A stretch of 14,576 bases of DNA from an uncultured Eubacteriales bacterium (GTDB taxonomy: Bacteria > Bacillota > Clostridia > Oscillospirales > Oscillospiraceae). Made by a program: the position numbers and the translations under genes. Location of the stretch: NCBI GenBank assembly GCA_900554855.1, contig USIZ01000006.1, positions 1-14,576 on the forward strand, read 5' to 3'. Below, piece by piece: positions 1-5,545 of this stretch. Below the pieces are notes generated by a model that did not search any database, had not been told where the DNA came from, and saw only the letters and a list, made by a program, of their open reading frames with translations. Within the stretch, counting starts at the first letter, position 1, and each line of letters begins with the position of its first letter.

Positions 1-544
1 CCGGGTGTTTGATCTGGGCTACGGCGGGGGCAATCTGCTTGTTCCGCTGGGGGCCCGGGCACAGAAGCTGACCCTGGACGGCGTGGAGCTGCGGGAGAGC
101 GCCGCGGCGCTGTGCCGGGAGAGCCTGAGACGCAGCGGCCTGACCGGCACCATCGTCACCGGGGACCTGCGCGAGCGCCACGAGGCGCTGGCCTGGGGAA
201 GTTACGATCTGGTGGTGGCGAATCCGCCCTATTTCCGCTCCGGGAGCGGGAAAACGTCCCCGGCGGCAGGCCGGGCCTGTGCCCGGACAGAGGAGGGCTA
301 CACGCTGAAAACCGCATGTCAGGCGGCGAAAAAGCTGTGCAAGTACGGCGGAAAGTTTGCCCTGTGCCTGCGGCCGGAGCGGCTGGGTGAGCTGTTTGCG
401 GCGCTGAGTGCGGAGGGGCTGGAACCCAAGCGGCTTCAGCTGATACAAAGTCGGGCAGAAACCGAGCCGAATCTGGCGCTGGTGGAGGCCCGCAAGAGCG
501 GCGGACCGGGCCTGCGAGTGCTGCCGGTCAAAATCGGAAAGTGA
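1..544 (+). CDS. trmN6: tRNA1(Val) (adenine(37)-N6)-methyltransferase, 3' part (5' end outside window)
   Basis: This is a class I SAM-dependent N6-adenine methyltransferase of the TrmN6/YabB family, which methylates A37 of tRNA-Val in the cytoplasm. About 179 codons are visible. The frame is open to the left edge, so the first GTG at position 5 is an internal Val, not a start. The fragment opens on the glycine-rich SAM-binding motif I (FDLGYGGG) and then carries the N6-adenine catalytic motif NPPYF (about residues 73-77 of the fragment). Full-length members have roughly 240-250 residues, so about 65 N-terminal residues are missing. The TGA stop is 9 bases before the rsmI start, so the two genes are probably co-transcribed. 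In Bacillus subtilis the homologue yabB lies just upstream of rsmI and abrB, which supports the identity. Another N6-adenine methyltransferase of the same superfamily is possible but less likely. Confidence 0.85.
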   Translation, partial: RVFDLGYGGGNLLVPLGARAQKLTLDGVELRESAAALCRESLRRSGLTGTIVTGDLRERHEALAWGSYDLVVANPPYFRSGSGKTSPAAGRACARTEEGYTLKTACQAAKKLCKYGGKFALCLRPERLGELFAALSAEGLEPKRLQLIQSRAETEPNLALVEARKSGGPGLRVLPVKIGK

Positions 545-553
545 GGAAGGACC

Positions 554-1387
554 ATGGCTGGTATTTTATATCTGGTGCCCACCCCTATCGGCAATCTGGG
601 GGATCTGAGTGAGCGCATCATCGAGACCCTGCGGGAGGCGGATTTTATCGCCGCCGAGGATACCCGGGTGTCGCTGAAGATCCTGAACCATCTGGGTATC
701 AAAAAACCCATGGTGAGCTATTACAGGCATAACACCGAGAGCAGCGGCCCTCAGATCCTGAGCCGCATTCTGGCGGGAGAGAACTGCGCACTGGTGACGG
801 ACGCGGGCACGCCGGCCATCAGCGACCCCGGCGAAGAGCTGGTGGCGCAGTGCGCTGAGGTGGGGGTGCAGGTGTGCGCCATTCCCGGCCCCTGCGCGCT
901 GGTGACGGCACTGGCGGTCAGCGGTCTGCCCACCGGCCGGTTCACCTTTGAGGGCTTTCTGGCGATGAACAAGAAGAACCGTGCGGCGCACCTCAAGAGT
1001 CTTGACGGGGAGCAGCGTACCATGATCTTCTACGAGGCGCCACATAAGCTGCGCGCCACCCTGGATGACCTGCTGGCGGCCTTCGGGCCGGAGCGGCGGA
1101 TCTCGCTGTGCCGGGAGCTGACCAAGCTCCATGAGGAGGTGCTGCGCACTACGCTGGCCGGAGCGGTGGAACACTATGCCGCCACGCCGCCCAAGGGTGA
1201 GTTTGTGCTCATTGTGGAGGGGGCACCGGAGGAGGCACCGGAGGAGATCTCCCTGGAGGATGGCGCTCAGCGGGTGCTGGCCCTGCGCGGAGAGGGGCTG
1301 TCTATGAAGGACGCCGCCCGTCAGGTGGCGGCGGAGACCGGGCTGGGCAAAAATGAGCTGTATGCAATGGCAACGAAAATGAAATAA
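554..1387 (+). CDS. rsmI: 16S rRNA (cytidine(1402)-2'-O)-methyltransferase RsmI
   Basis: RsmI uses SAM to methylate the ribose of C1402 in the decoding centre of 16S rRNA. The 277-residue product has the usual length and the full series of tetrapyrrole-methylase-fold motifs: VPTPIGNLGD (8-17), AEDTR (34-38), DAGTPAISDPG (83-93), the GPCALVTALAVSGL segment (112-125), EAPHK (161-165) and RELTKLHEE (187-195). The C-terminal tail (about 235-277) matches the small helical RsmI HTH domain. The ATG is preceded by AGGAAGG at a good distance. The gene follows trmN6 by 9 bases and is ended by the hairpin at 1442-1487. It faces abrB tail to tail, as in Bacillus subtilis. Confidence 0.96.
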   Translation: MAGILYLVPTPIGNLGDLSERIIETLREADFIAAEDTRVSLKILNHLGIKKPMVSYYRHNTESSGPQILSRILAGENCALVTDAGTPAISDPGEELVAQCAEVGVQVCAIPGPCALVTALAVSGLPTGRFTFEGFLAMNKKNRAAHLKSLDGEQRTMIFYEAPHKLRATLDDLLAAFGPERRISLCRELTKLHEEVLRTTLAGAVEHYAATPPKGEFVLIVEGAPEEAPEEISLEDGAQRVLALRGEGLSMKDAARQVAAETGLGKNELYAMATKMK

Positions 1388-1441
1388 CGAAATCAGGATC
1401 ATTAAATTATACTATTTGTATTAAAATAGAATATAAAAAAG

Positions 1442-1487
1442 AACGCCGGGAGAGGAGAACATTCCTCTTCCGGCGTTGATCTTTTTT
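1442..1487. terminator. Two-way rho-independent terminator between rsmI and abrB
   Basis: Arms 1442-1456 and 1463-1477 form a 15-bp stem with one G-U pair and a 6-base loop. On the + strand it is followed by GATC and a run of six T (1482-1487). On the - strand the stem runs almost directly into a T run (the A run at 1434-1440). It should therefore stop transcription of both convergent genes, abrB most efficiently. Confidence 0.9.
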
Positions 1488-1502
1488 GCCCATTTCGTCG
1501 GC

Positions 1503-1757
1503 TTATTCCTCCGTCATCTTGAGTTCCTTCAGGCACTTGGTGCAGATATTCTTGCCTTTGAAATCGACGACTTTTTTTGCCTCGCCGCAGAAAATGCAGG
1601 AAGGCTGGTACTTTTTCAGAATAATGGAAGTGCCCTCTACATAGATTTCGATGGCGTCCTTTTCTGCAATATCCAATGTGCGGCGCAGCTCAATGGGCAG
1701 AACGATGCGACCCAACTCATCCACTTTGCGGACAATGCCGGTGGACTTGACTTTCAT
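1503..1757 (-). CDS. abrB: AbrB-family transition-state regulator with C-terminal Cys4 motif
   Basis: This is a small DNA-binding protein of the AbrB/SpoVT swapped-hairpin family. In Bacillus, AbrB represses stationary-phase and sporulation genes during growth. The 84-residue product has the canonical N-terminal domain (residues 1-50), with GIVRKVDELGRIVLPIELRR near-identical to AbrB, including the DNA-contacting Arg and Lys residues. Residues 51-84 differ from the Bacillus C-terminal domain: they hold two CxxC pairs (C54/C57 and C72/C75) around a short basic segment, as in a zinc ribbon. I chose the ATG at 1757 because AGGAGGT lies just upstream at ideal spacing and the family starts here. 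An upstream in-frame start at 1793 lacks support. The gene has its own near-consensus promoter (1806-1833) and converges on rsmI. Other AbrB-like paralogues are common in Clostridia, so the symbol marks the family and locus rather than proven orthology. Confidence 0.92.
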   Translation of the reverse strand: MKVKSTGIVRKVDELGRIVLPIELRRTLDIAEKDAIEIYVEGTSIILKKYQPSCIFCGEAKKVVDFKGKNICTKCLKELKMTEE

Positions 1758-1805
1758 AAAAATTACCTCCTCTGCACTATTAACAAATAACAAAATCCGA
1801 CTATC

Positions 1806-1833
1806 ATTATAACAAATTGTATAGTTCTGTCAA
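1806..1833 (-). promoter_or_regulatory. Sigma-A promoter of abrB
   Basis: On the - strand, TTGACA (1828-1833) and TATAAT (1806-1811) are both perfect hexamers with a 16-bp spacer. Transcription would begin near 1799, giving a leader of about 40 bases that contains the AGGAGGT site. This is the strongest-looking promoter in the window, which fits a regulator made abundantly during growth. Confidence 0.85.
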
Positions 1834-1875
1834 CAAGGATTTTGGAGGAATAAGCAAAAATTTTCTCACTTGGAC

Positions 1876-1902
1876 ATAAGCAAACAGAAACGGACATAGA
1901 TT
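1876..1902 (+). promoter_or_regulatory. Possible sigma-E-type sporulation promoter of spmAB
   Basis: ATA (1876-1878), a 16-base spacer and CATAGATT (1895-1902) fit the short sigma-E consensus ATA-N16-18-CATAnnnT. The start would fall near 1909, about 27 bases before the spmA start. No sigma-A-like pair is apparent in this interval. In Bacillus subtilis spmA and spmB are expressed from a sigma-E operon (dacB-spmA-spmB), so the match is biologically sensible. The consensus is short and the call is inferential. Confidence 0.5.
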
Positions 1903-1935
1903 TCTGGTAAATCTGCGGTAAGGCGGTGTTAAAAA

Positions 1936-2511
1936 TTGGCGATGACGCTGATTTGGAGCGCGATGGTTGTGGCCTCGCTGATCTGCGGCGTGATGAATGG
2001 CAGCCTGAATGCGGTGTCTCAGGCAGCGGCAGAGGGGGCACAGAGCGCCGTGACGCTTTGTCTGAGCATGGCCGGGATGCTCTGCCTGTGGAACGGGGTG
2101 CTGGAAGTGATGAATCGGTCGGGGCTGACTGCCGCTCTGCGCCGCCTTCTGTGTCCGTTCCTGCGTCGGCTCTACCCGGCCTTTCAGGACAATGCCCCGG
2201 TGATGGACGCGGTGAGCGCCAATGTGTGCGCCAATCTGCTGGGGCTGGGCAATGCGGCCACGCCCTTCGGACTGCAGGCGGCCCGGGGGATGGCGGAGCA
2301 CAGCGGCGGCGTTGCAAATGACAGCCTGTGCCTGCTGGTGGTGTGCAACACGGCTTCCATTCAGCTGCTGCCCACCACCGTGGCCGCTCTGCGGGCGGGG
2401 GCCGGGTGTGCCTCGCCCTTCGATATCCTGCCGGCCGTGTGGTTCACCTCTGCCGCCGCATTGACGGCTGGACTGGCGGCGGCGGCTCTTCTGCGGCGGG
2501 TGTGGCCGTGA
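1936..2511 (+). CDS. spmA: Spore maturation protein A (SpmA)
   Basis: SpmA is an integral membrane protein that, with SpmB, is needed for proper dehydration of the spore core in Bacillus subtilis. Its molecular activity is unsettled; the family carries the Gate/nucleoside-recognition fold. The 191-residue product is close to the usual length (196 in B. subtilis). It keeps the family signatures: the N-terminal hydrophobic stretch with NGS, the DNAPVMDAVSANVCANLLGLGNAATP region (about 82-108), the VCNTASIQLLPTT segment (about 138-150) and further hydrophobic helices to the end. I took the TTG at 1936 because AAGGCGGTG ends 7 bases before it; the ATG at 1942 would be 13 bases away. The stop overlaps the spmB start in GTGA, so translation is probably coupled. 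Confidence 0.93.
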   Translation: MAMTLIWSAMVVASLICGVMNGSLNAVSQAAAEGAQSAVTLCLSMAGMLCLWNGVLEVMNRSGLTAALRRLLCPFLRRLYPAFQDNAPVMDAVSANVCANLLGLGNAATPFGLQAARGMAEHSGGVANDSLCLLVVCNTASIQLLPTTVAALRAGAGCASPFDILPAVWFTSAAALTAGLAAAALLRRVWP

Positions 2512-3017
2512 CGGCGCTGCTGGTGCCGCTGCTGCTGGCGGCGGTGGCCGTATGCGGTGTGGTGCAGCGGGTGGATGTCTATGCCGCGCTGGCTGACGGG
2601 GCCCGGAGCGGCGGGAAGATCCTGCTGAGTGTTTTTCCCAATCTGGTGGCGCTGTTGACGGCTGTGGCCATGCTGAGGGCTTCCGGCGCCTTTGAAGCGC
2701 TGGCGGCGGCGCTGGGGCCGGTGCTGGGGCGGCTGGGCATTCCGGCGGAGACGCTTCCGCTGATGCTGGTGCGTCCCTTCAGCGGCAGTGCCGCCCTCGG
2801 GGTGGGGGCAGAGCTCATTCAAAACTATGGCCCGGACTCGCCGGTTGGACGGACGGCGGCGGTCATGCTGGGGGGAACGGAGACGACATTTTATACCGTG
2901 GCAGTTTACTTCGGCGCGGCGGGGGTGCGGCGGAGCCGCTATGCCCTCCCGGCGGCGCTGACCGCCGACTTCATGGGCTTTCTGGCTGCGGCGCTGGCGG
3001 TGCGGCTGTTTTTCTGA
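2508..3017 (+). CDS. spmB: Spore maturation protein B (SpmB)
   Basis: SpmB is the membrane partner of SpmA in spore-core dehydration and belongs to the same Gate-domain superfamily. The 169-residue product (178 in Bacillus subtilis) starts with a hydrophobic helix and an RVDVYAALADGA segment. It then shows the FPNLVALLTAVAMLRASGA region, a LMLVRPFSGSAALG motif (about 86-99) and GGTETTFYTVAVYFGA (about 125-140), all typical of SpmB. The open frame extends upstream to 2328, but that part overlaps spmA and does not resemble the family. The GTG at 2508 forms the classic 4-base GTGA overlap with the spmA stop. No good ribosome binding site precedes it, consistent with coupling to spmA. Confidence 0.93.
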   Translation: MTALLVPLLLAAVAVCGVVQRVDVYAALADGARSGGKILLSVFPNLVALLTAVAMLRASGAFEALAAALGPVLGRLGIPAETLPLMLVRPFSGSAALGVGAELIQNYGPDSPVGRTAAVMLGGTETTFYTVAVYFGAAGVRRSRYALPAALTADFMGFLAAALAVRLFF

Positions 3018-3022
3018 GAAAG

Positions 3023-3043
3023 CGCCATCCCTACGGGAGGGCG
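3023..3043. terminator. Weak hairpin between convergent spmB and tcdA
   Basis: The bases form an 8-bp GC-rich stem with one mismatch and a 3-base loop (TAC), just after the spmB stop. There is no clear T run on the + strand and only a short pyrimidine-rich stretch on the - strand. It may be a weak two-way terminator for the convergent genes; I see no better one in the 42-base gap. Confidence 0.35.
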
Positions 3044-3059
3044 GTTGTATGCGCGGCGC

Positions 3060-3785
3060 TTATTCCATGCCCATCAGATCCTTCAGCACCGCTCCGGCCA
3101 GCACCAGTCCGGCGGCACCGGGGACAAAGGGATTGCTGGAGGGGATCTGACGTTTGCCGGAGCCCGCCTCCTGGGCATCCGGCAGGTCGGTGCGGGGTTT
3201 TAAGGCCTCCTCGGTGGAGTAGACCACCTTCAGGTGCTTGATGCCCCGAACGCGAAGCTCCTTGCGTAGGATCCGGGCCAGTGGGCACATGGTGGTTTTG
3301 CTGATGTCGGTCACGACAAATTTGGTGGGATCCAGTTTGTTGGCCGTGCCCATGGAACTGATGAGGGGAATGCCGAGGGCGTGGCACCGCTGGGCCAGCT
3401 CCAGCTTGGCCGTCACGGTGTCGATGCAGTCGATCACATAGTCGTAGCGGCTGAGATCAAACTGGTCGGCATTTTCCGGCAGGTAAAACTGTCGATAGGT
3501 GGTCACCCGGCAGTCCGGATTGATGTCGGCGATGCGCTGCGCCATGACCTCCACCTTGGGCTGGCCGATGGTGGAGTGGAGGGCGATGAGCTGACGGTTC
3601 AGGTTGGTGAGACTGACCACGTCGTTGTCAACAAGGTCGATCGCGCCCACGCCGCCCCGGGCCAGCGCCTCGGTGCAGTGGCCGCCCACGCCGCCGATAC
3701 CGAACACGGCTACCCGAGCGCGGTGGAGCGCTTCAATGGGTTCCGGTCCCACCTGAAGGCGAAAACGGGAAAACTGGTCTGCCAT
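3060..3785 (-). CDS. tcdA: tRNA threonylcarbamoyladenosine dehydratase (TcdA, ThiF/E1-like fold)
   Basis: TcdA uses ATP to cyclise t6A at position 37 of ANN-decoding tRNAs into ct6A. The 241-residue product shows the E1-like Rossmann features in order: the nucleotide-binding GIGGVGG (29-35), the VDNDVVSLTNLNRQ region (52-65) with the Arg and Gln that contact ATP, the DCIDTVTAK segment (119-127), SSMGTANK (143-150), the TMCPLARILRKELR stretch (165-178) specific to the TcdA/YgdL branch, and the PGAAGL motif (222-227). The order and length match TcdA rather than MoeB or ThiF, and no thiamine or molybdopterin genes lie nearby. The ATG at 3785 is preceded by AAGAAGG about 10 bases upstream. The gene is monocistronic, with its own promoter at 3824-3853. 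Confidence 0.92.
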   Translation of the reverse strand: MADQFSRFRLQVGPEPIEALHRARVAVFGIGGVGGHCTEALARGGVGAIDLVDNDVVSLTNLNRQLIALHSTIGQPKVEVMAQRIADINPDCRVTTYRQFYLPENADQFDLSRYDYVIDCIDTVTAKLELAQRCHALGIPLISSMGTANKLDPTKFVVTDISKTTMCPLARILRKELRVRGIKHLKVVYSTEEALKPRTDLPDAQEAGSGKRQIPSSNPFVPGAAGLVLAGAVLKDLMGME

Positions 3786-3823
3786 GGTGTGAAAACCTTC
3801 TTTCTGTCATCAATGGTTTCTCT

Positions 3824-3853
3824 ATTATAACCCGTAATCGGCTCTCGGCGCAA
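3824..3853 (-). promoter_or_regulatory. Likely sigma-A promoter of tcdA
   Basis: On the - strand TATAAT (3824-3829) is perfect. TTGCGC (3848-3853) lies 18 bases upstream as a weak -35. The expected start is near 3817, about 32 bases before the ATG. The -35 overlaps one arm of an imperfect inverted repeat (3850-3873). Confidence 0.6.
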
Positions 3854-3901
3854 CTCTACGCCGCGTAGGTTGCCGTCCGGTGATGAGCGCCGAAGCGCAA
3901 A

Positions 3902-3937
3902 GCGCCGCCCGGTTTCCAGTTGGAAACCGGGCGGCGC
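3902..3937 (-). terminator. Rho-independent terminator of the NlpC/P60 gene
   Basis: A perfect 16-bp inverted repeat (3902-3917 with 3922-3937, loop AGTT) lies 17 bases past the stop of the - strand hydrolase gene. On the - strand it is followed by TTTGCGCTTC, a short and imperfect U tract. It insulates tcdA from the upstream hydrolase gene. Confidence 0.75.
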
Positions 3938-3954
3938 ATATTCTGGGAAATAGG

Positions 3955-5262
3955 TCAGATCAGACGGCGGACGCAGAAGCCGGCGCGGCTGGTGTTGACG
4001 CGGGAGATGCCGATGCCGTGGGCCTCATCAATGGCGTTGACTACCATACCGCCGCCAATATAGATGGCAACGTGGCCGGAATAGCAGATCAGATCACCGG
4101 GCTCAGCCTCGGAATAGCTGATGCCGCGGCCGGCATAACGCTGAGAACCGGAGTAGTGTTCCAGTGAAATGCCGAAGTGGCCATACACCCGCATCGTAAA
4201 GCCGGAGCAGTCGCAGCCGTTGGTCAGGCTGGTGCCGCCCCAGACGTAGGGGTTACCGATGAACTGCTGGGCATAGGCGACGATCTCAGCGCCGGAGACA
4301 GAAGAGCTGCTGCTGGAGCTGGAACTGGAACTGCTGGAGCTGTTCGATGTATTATTAGAAGTGTTGTTGTTTTTGTTGTTCGCAGCGGCGGCTGCCTCTT
4401 CCTGTCTGCGCTTTTCCTCGGCTTTGCGCTTTTCCTCGGCCTGACGGGCCTTCTCGGCGGCCTCGGCCTGCTTGCGGGCCTCCTCCAGCTGAGCCTGATA
4501 CTCGGCTTCGCTGGCGACAATGTCCGCATCCAGATCGGAGCGCTGGCTCTCGATCTGAGCCAGCTGTGCAGCGTAGACATCCTGATTGGACTGGATCTCG
4601 GCGATCAGCGCGTCGTTTTTGGCGGAGGCGTCCGCCACGGCGGACTGCTGGGTCTCCAGCTCGCTGAGGGCTTCTTCCTGGCCGGCCTTCTCCTGCTCCA
4701 GCTGAGCCTCGGTATCGGCGACCTCCTGACGGGCGGCCTCAAGGGCGTCCACTACGCCGTTGTCGTAGTGCACCACATCCTTGATGAAGTTGATGCGATC
4801 CAGCAGATCGGAGAAGTTGGCCGCGTCGAACAGGATGGACCAGTAGCTCACGCTGCCCTGCTCCTCCATGTCGCGCACGCGCTCGCAGAAGAGCTGGTAG
4901 TACTGCTCGGCCTTGGCCTGGGCCTCTTCCAGCTGGACCTGCGTCTCGTCGATCTGGACGGAATAGTCGTCGATGACGGATTGAGTATCGCTGATCTGCT
5001 CGGAGAGCAGCTCAAGCTGCTGCTGATAGAGCAGGGACTGATCCAGTGCGGAATTCTGCTTGTCCTGCAAATCGTTGATCTGCGACTGCACGGAGTTCAT
5101 CTGGCTGGTCAGGTCACTCTTTTTCTGTTTCATTTGGTCGATTTGCTCCTGCGTAACGGCACCGGCAAAGGGAATTGCGGAAAAGGCCAGTGCGCAGGTC
5201 AAACCGAGAGCTGCCGCCCGGCGGGCCAGACGGCCATGGATGGACAGTTTCAAAATGATCAC
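3955..5262 (-). CDS. Secreted coiled-coil NlpC/P60 peptidoglycan endopeptidase (CwlO/PcsB-like)
   Basis: This is probably an exported DL-endopeptidase that cuts stem peptides of peptidoglycan during wall growth. The 435-residue product has a signal peptide (about 1-35, cleavage after AGA), a long coiled coil (about 37-290) and a low-complexity linker (291-323) with Asn-rich repeats and 14 consecutive Ser (308-321). The NlpC/P60 domain follows (about 324-435). It has the catalytic Cys352 in DCSGF, His397 in GHVAIYIG and probably Asn409 as third residue. Within the coiled coil, SVSYWSILFDAANFSDLLDR (137-156) resembles the segment of PcsB and CwlO that keeps the enzyme inactive until it contacts FtsEX. 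The GTG at 5262 gives the longest frame; TTG at 5253, preceded by AAAGAGTGATC, is at least as likely and yields a tidier signal peptide. No ftsEX is in view. The gene has a WalR-like box and its own promoter upstream. Confidence 0.93.
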   Translation of the reverse strand: MIILKLSIHGRLARRAAALGLTCALAFSAIPFAGAVTQEQIDQMKQKKSDLTSQMNSVQSQINDLQDKQNSALDQSLLYQQQLELLSEQISDTQSVIDDYSVQIDETQVQLEEAQAKAEQYYQLFCERVRDMEEQGSVSYWSILFDAANFSDLLDRINFIKDVVHYDNGVVDALEAARQEVADTEAQLEQEKAGQEEALSELETQQSAVADASAKNDALIAEIQSNQDVYAAQLAQIESQRSDLDADIVASEAEYQAQLEEARKQAEAAEKARQAEEKRKAEEKRRQEEAAAAANNKNNNTSNNTSNSSSSSSSSSSSSSSVSGAEIVAYAQQFIGNPYVWGGTSLTNGCDCSGFTMRVYGHFGISLEHYSGSQRYAGRGISYSEAEPGDLICYSGHVAIYIGGGMVVNAIDEAHGIGISRVNTSRAGFCVRRLI

Positions 5263-5305
5263 TCTTTCATAAAAAGGTAGAGGGGATTACGATTATGTCT
5301 ACTCC

Positions 5306-5334
5306 ATCCTATCAAAAAACACAAATGGTGTCAA
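5306..5334 (-). promoter_or_regulatory. Sigma-A promoter of the NlpC/P60 gene
   Basis: On the - strand, a perfect TTGACA (5329-5334) and TAGGAT (5306-5311) are separated by exactly 17 bp. The start is expected near 5299, giving a leader of about 37 bases. The -10 is imperfect, as expected for a promoter that relies on an activator. Confidence 0.75.
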
Positions 5335-5350
5335 GGAAAATGACAGAAAA

Positions 5351-5367
5351 GTTACATTCTTGTTACA
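5351..5367 (-). promoter_or_regulatory. WalR/PhoP-family direct-repeat box upstream of the hydrolase gene
   Basis: Read on the - strand this is TGTAAC-AAGAA-TGTAAC, an exact match to the WalR (YycF) consensus TGTWAH-N5-TGTWAH. It lies 16 bp upstream of the -35 of the hydrolase promoter, with its centre about 60 bp before the expected start. That position is compatible with activation. WalR is known to activate cwlO and lytE in Bacillus subtilis. Boxes of the related PhoP family are similar, so the regulator's identity is inferred. Confidence 0.65.
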
Positions 5368-5409
5368 CTCTTTTCGGCCTCCGCACTTTCTTTTTTGGTT
5401 GAAACAGCG

Positions 5410-5415
5410 TATAAT
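5410..5415 (+). promoter_or_regulatory. Orphan -10 element, possible distal promoter for patB
   Basis: TATAAT (5410-5415) is perfect, but the hexamer 17 bases upstream (TTTCTT, 5387-5392) is a poor -35. If active it would give patB a leader of about 125 bases. The WalR-like box lies 20 bp upstream of that -35 position, so this promoter could be under the same control. Confidence 0.35.
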
Positions 5416-5491
5416 AGGGCAAACTTGCGGGGTGACGGCTTTAAAGGTCTGGAATTTTCCGTTTTTGGGCCATCGGCCGGAAATTTGAATT

Positions 5492-5519
5492 TTGTGCTGT
5501 CATGCCAATACATTATAAT
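5492..5519 (+). promoter_or_regulatory. Proximal promoter of patB
   Basis: TTGTGC (5492-5497) and TATAAT (5514-5519) are separated by 16 bp. The start would be near 5526, leaving a leader of about 20 bases that contains the AAAGGAG site before the ATG at 5546. Confidence 0.55.
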
Positions 5520-5545
5520 AGCACCCGCATATAAAGGAGTTTTCT

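Noticed and set aside
2328..2507. 60-codon N-terminal extension of spmB
   Set aside because: It lies entirely inside spmA in another frame, does not resemble SpmB, and the GTGA overlap gives a natural start at 2508.
4177..5280. 367-codon + strand open frame opposite the NlpC/P60 gene
   Set aside because: It is the complement of a convincing secreted hydrolase with signal peptide and catalytic Cys/His. The antisense product is Leu/Gly-rich low-complexity sequence with no family resemblance, as expected from GC-rich third positions.
5432..5488. 18-codon GTG frame in the patB leader as a leader peptide
   Set aside because: No ribosome binding site precedes it and it has no run of regulatory codons.
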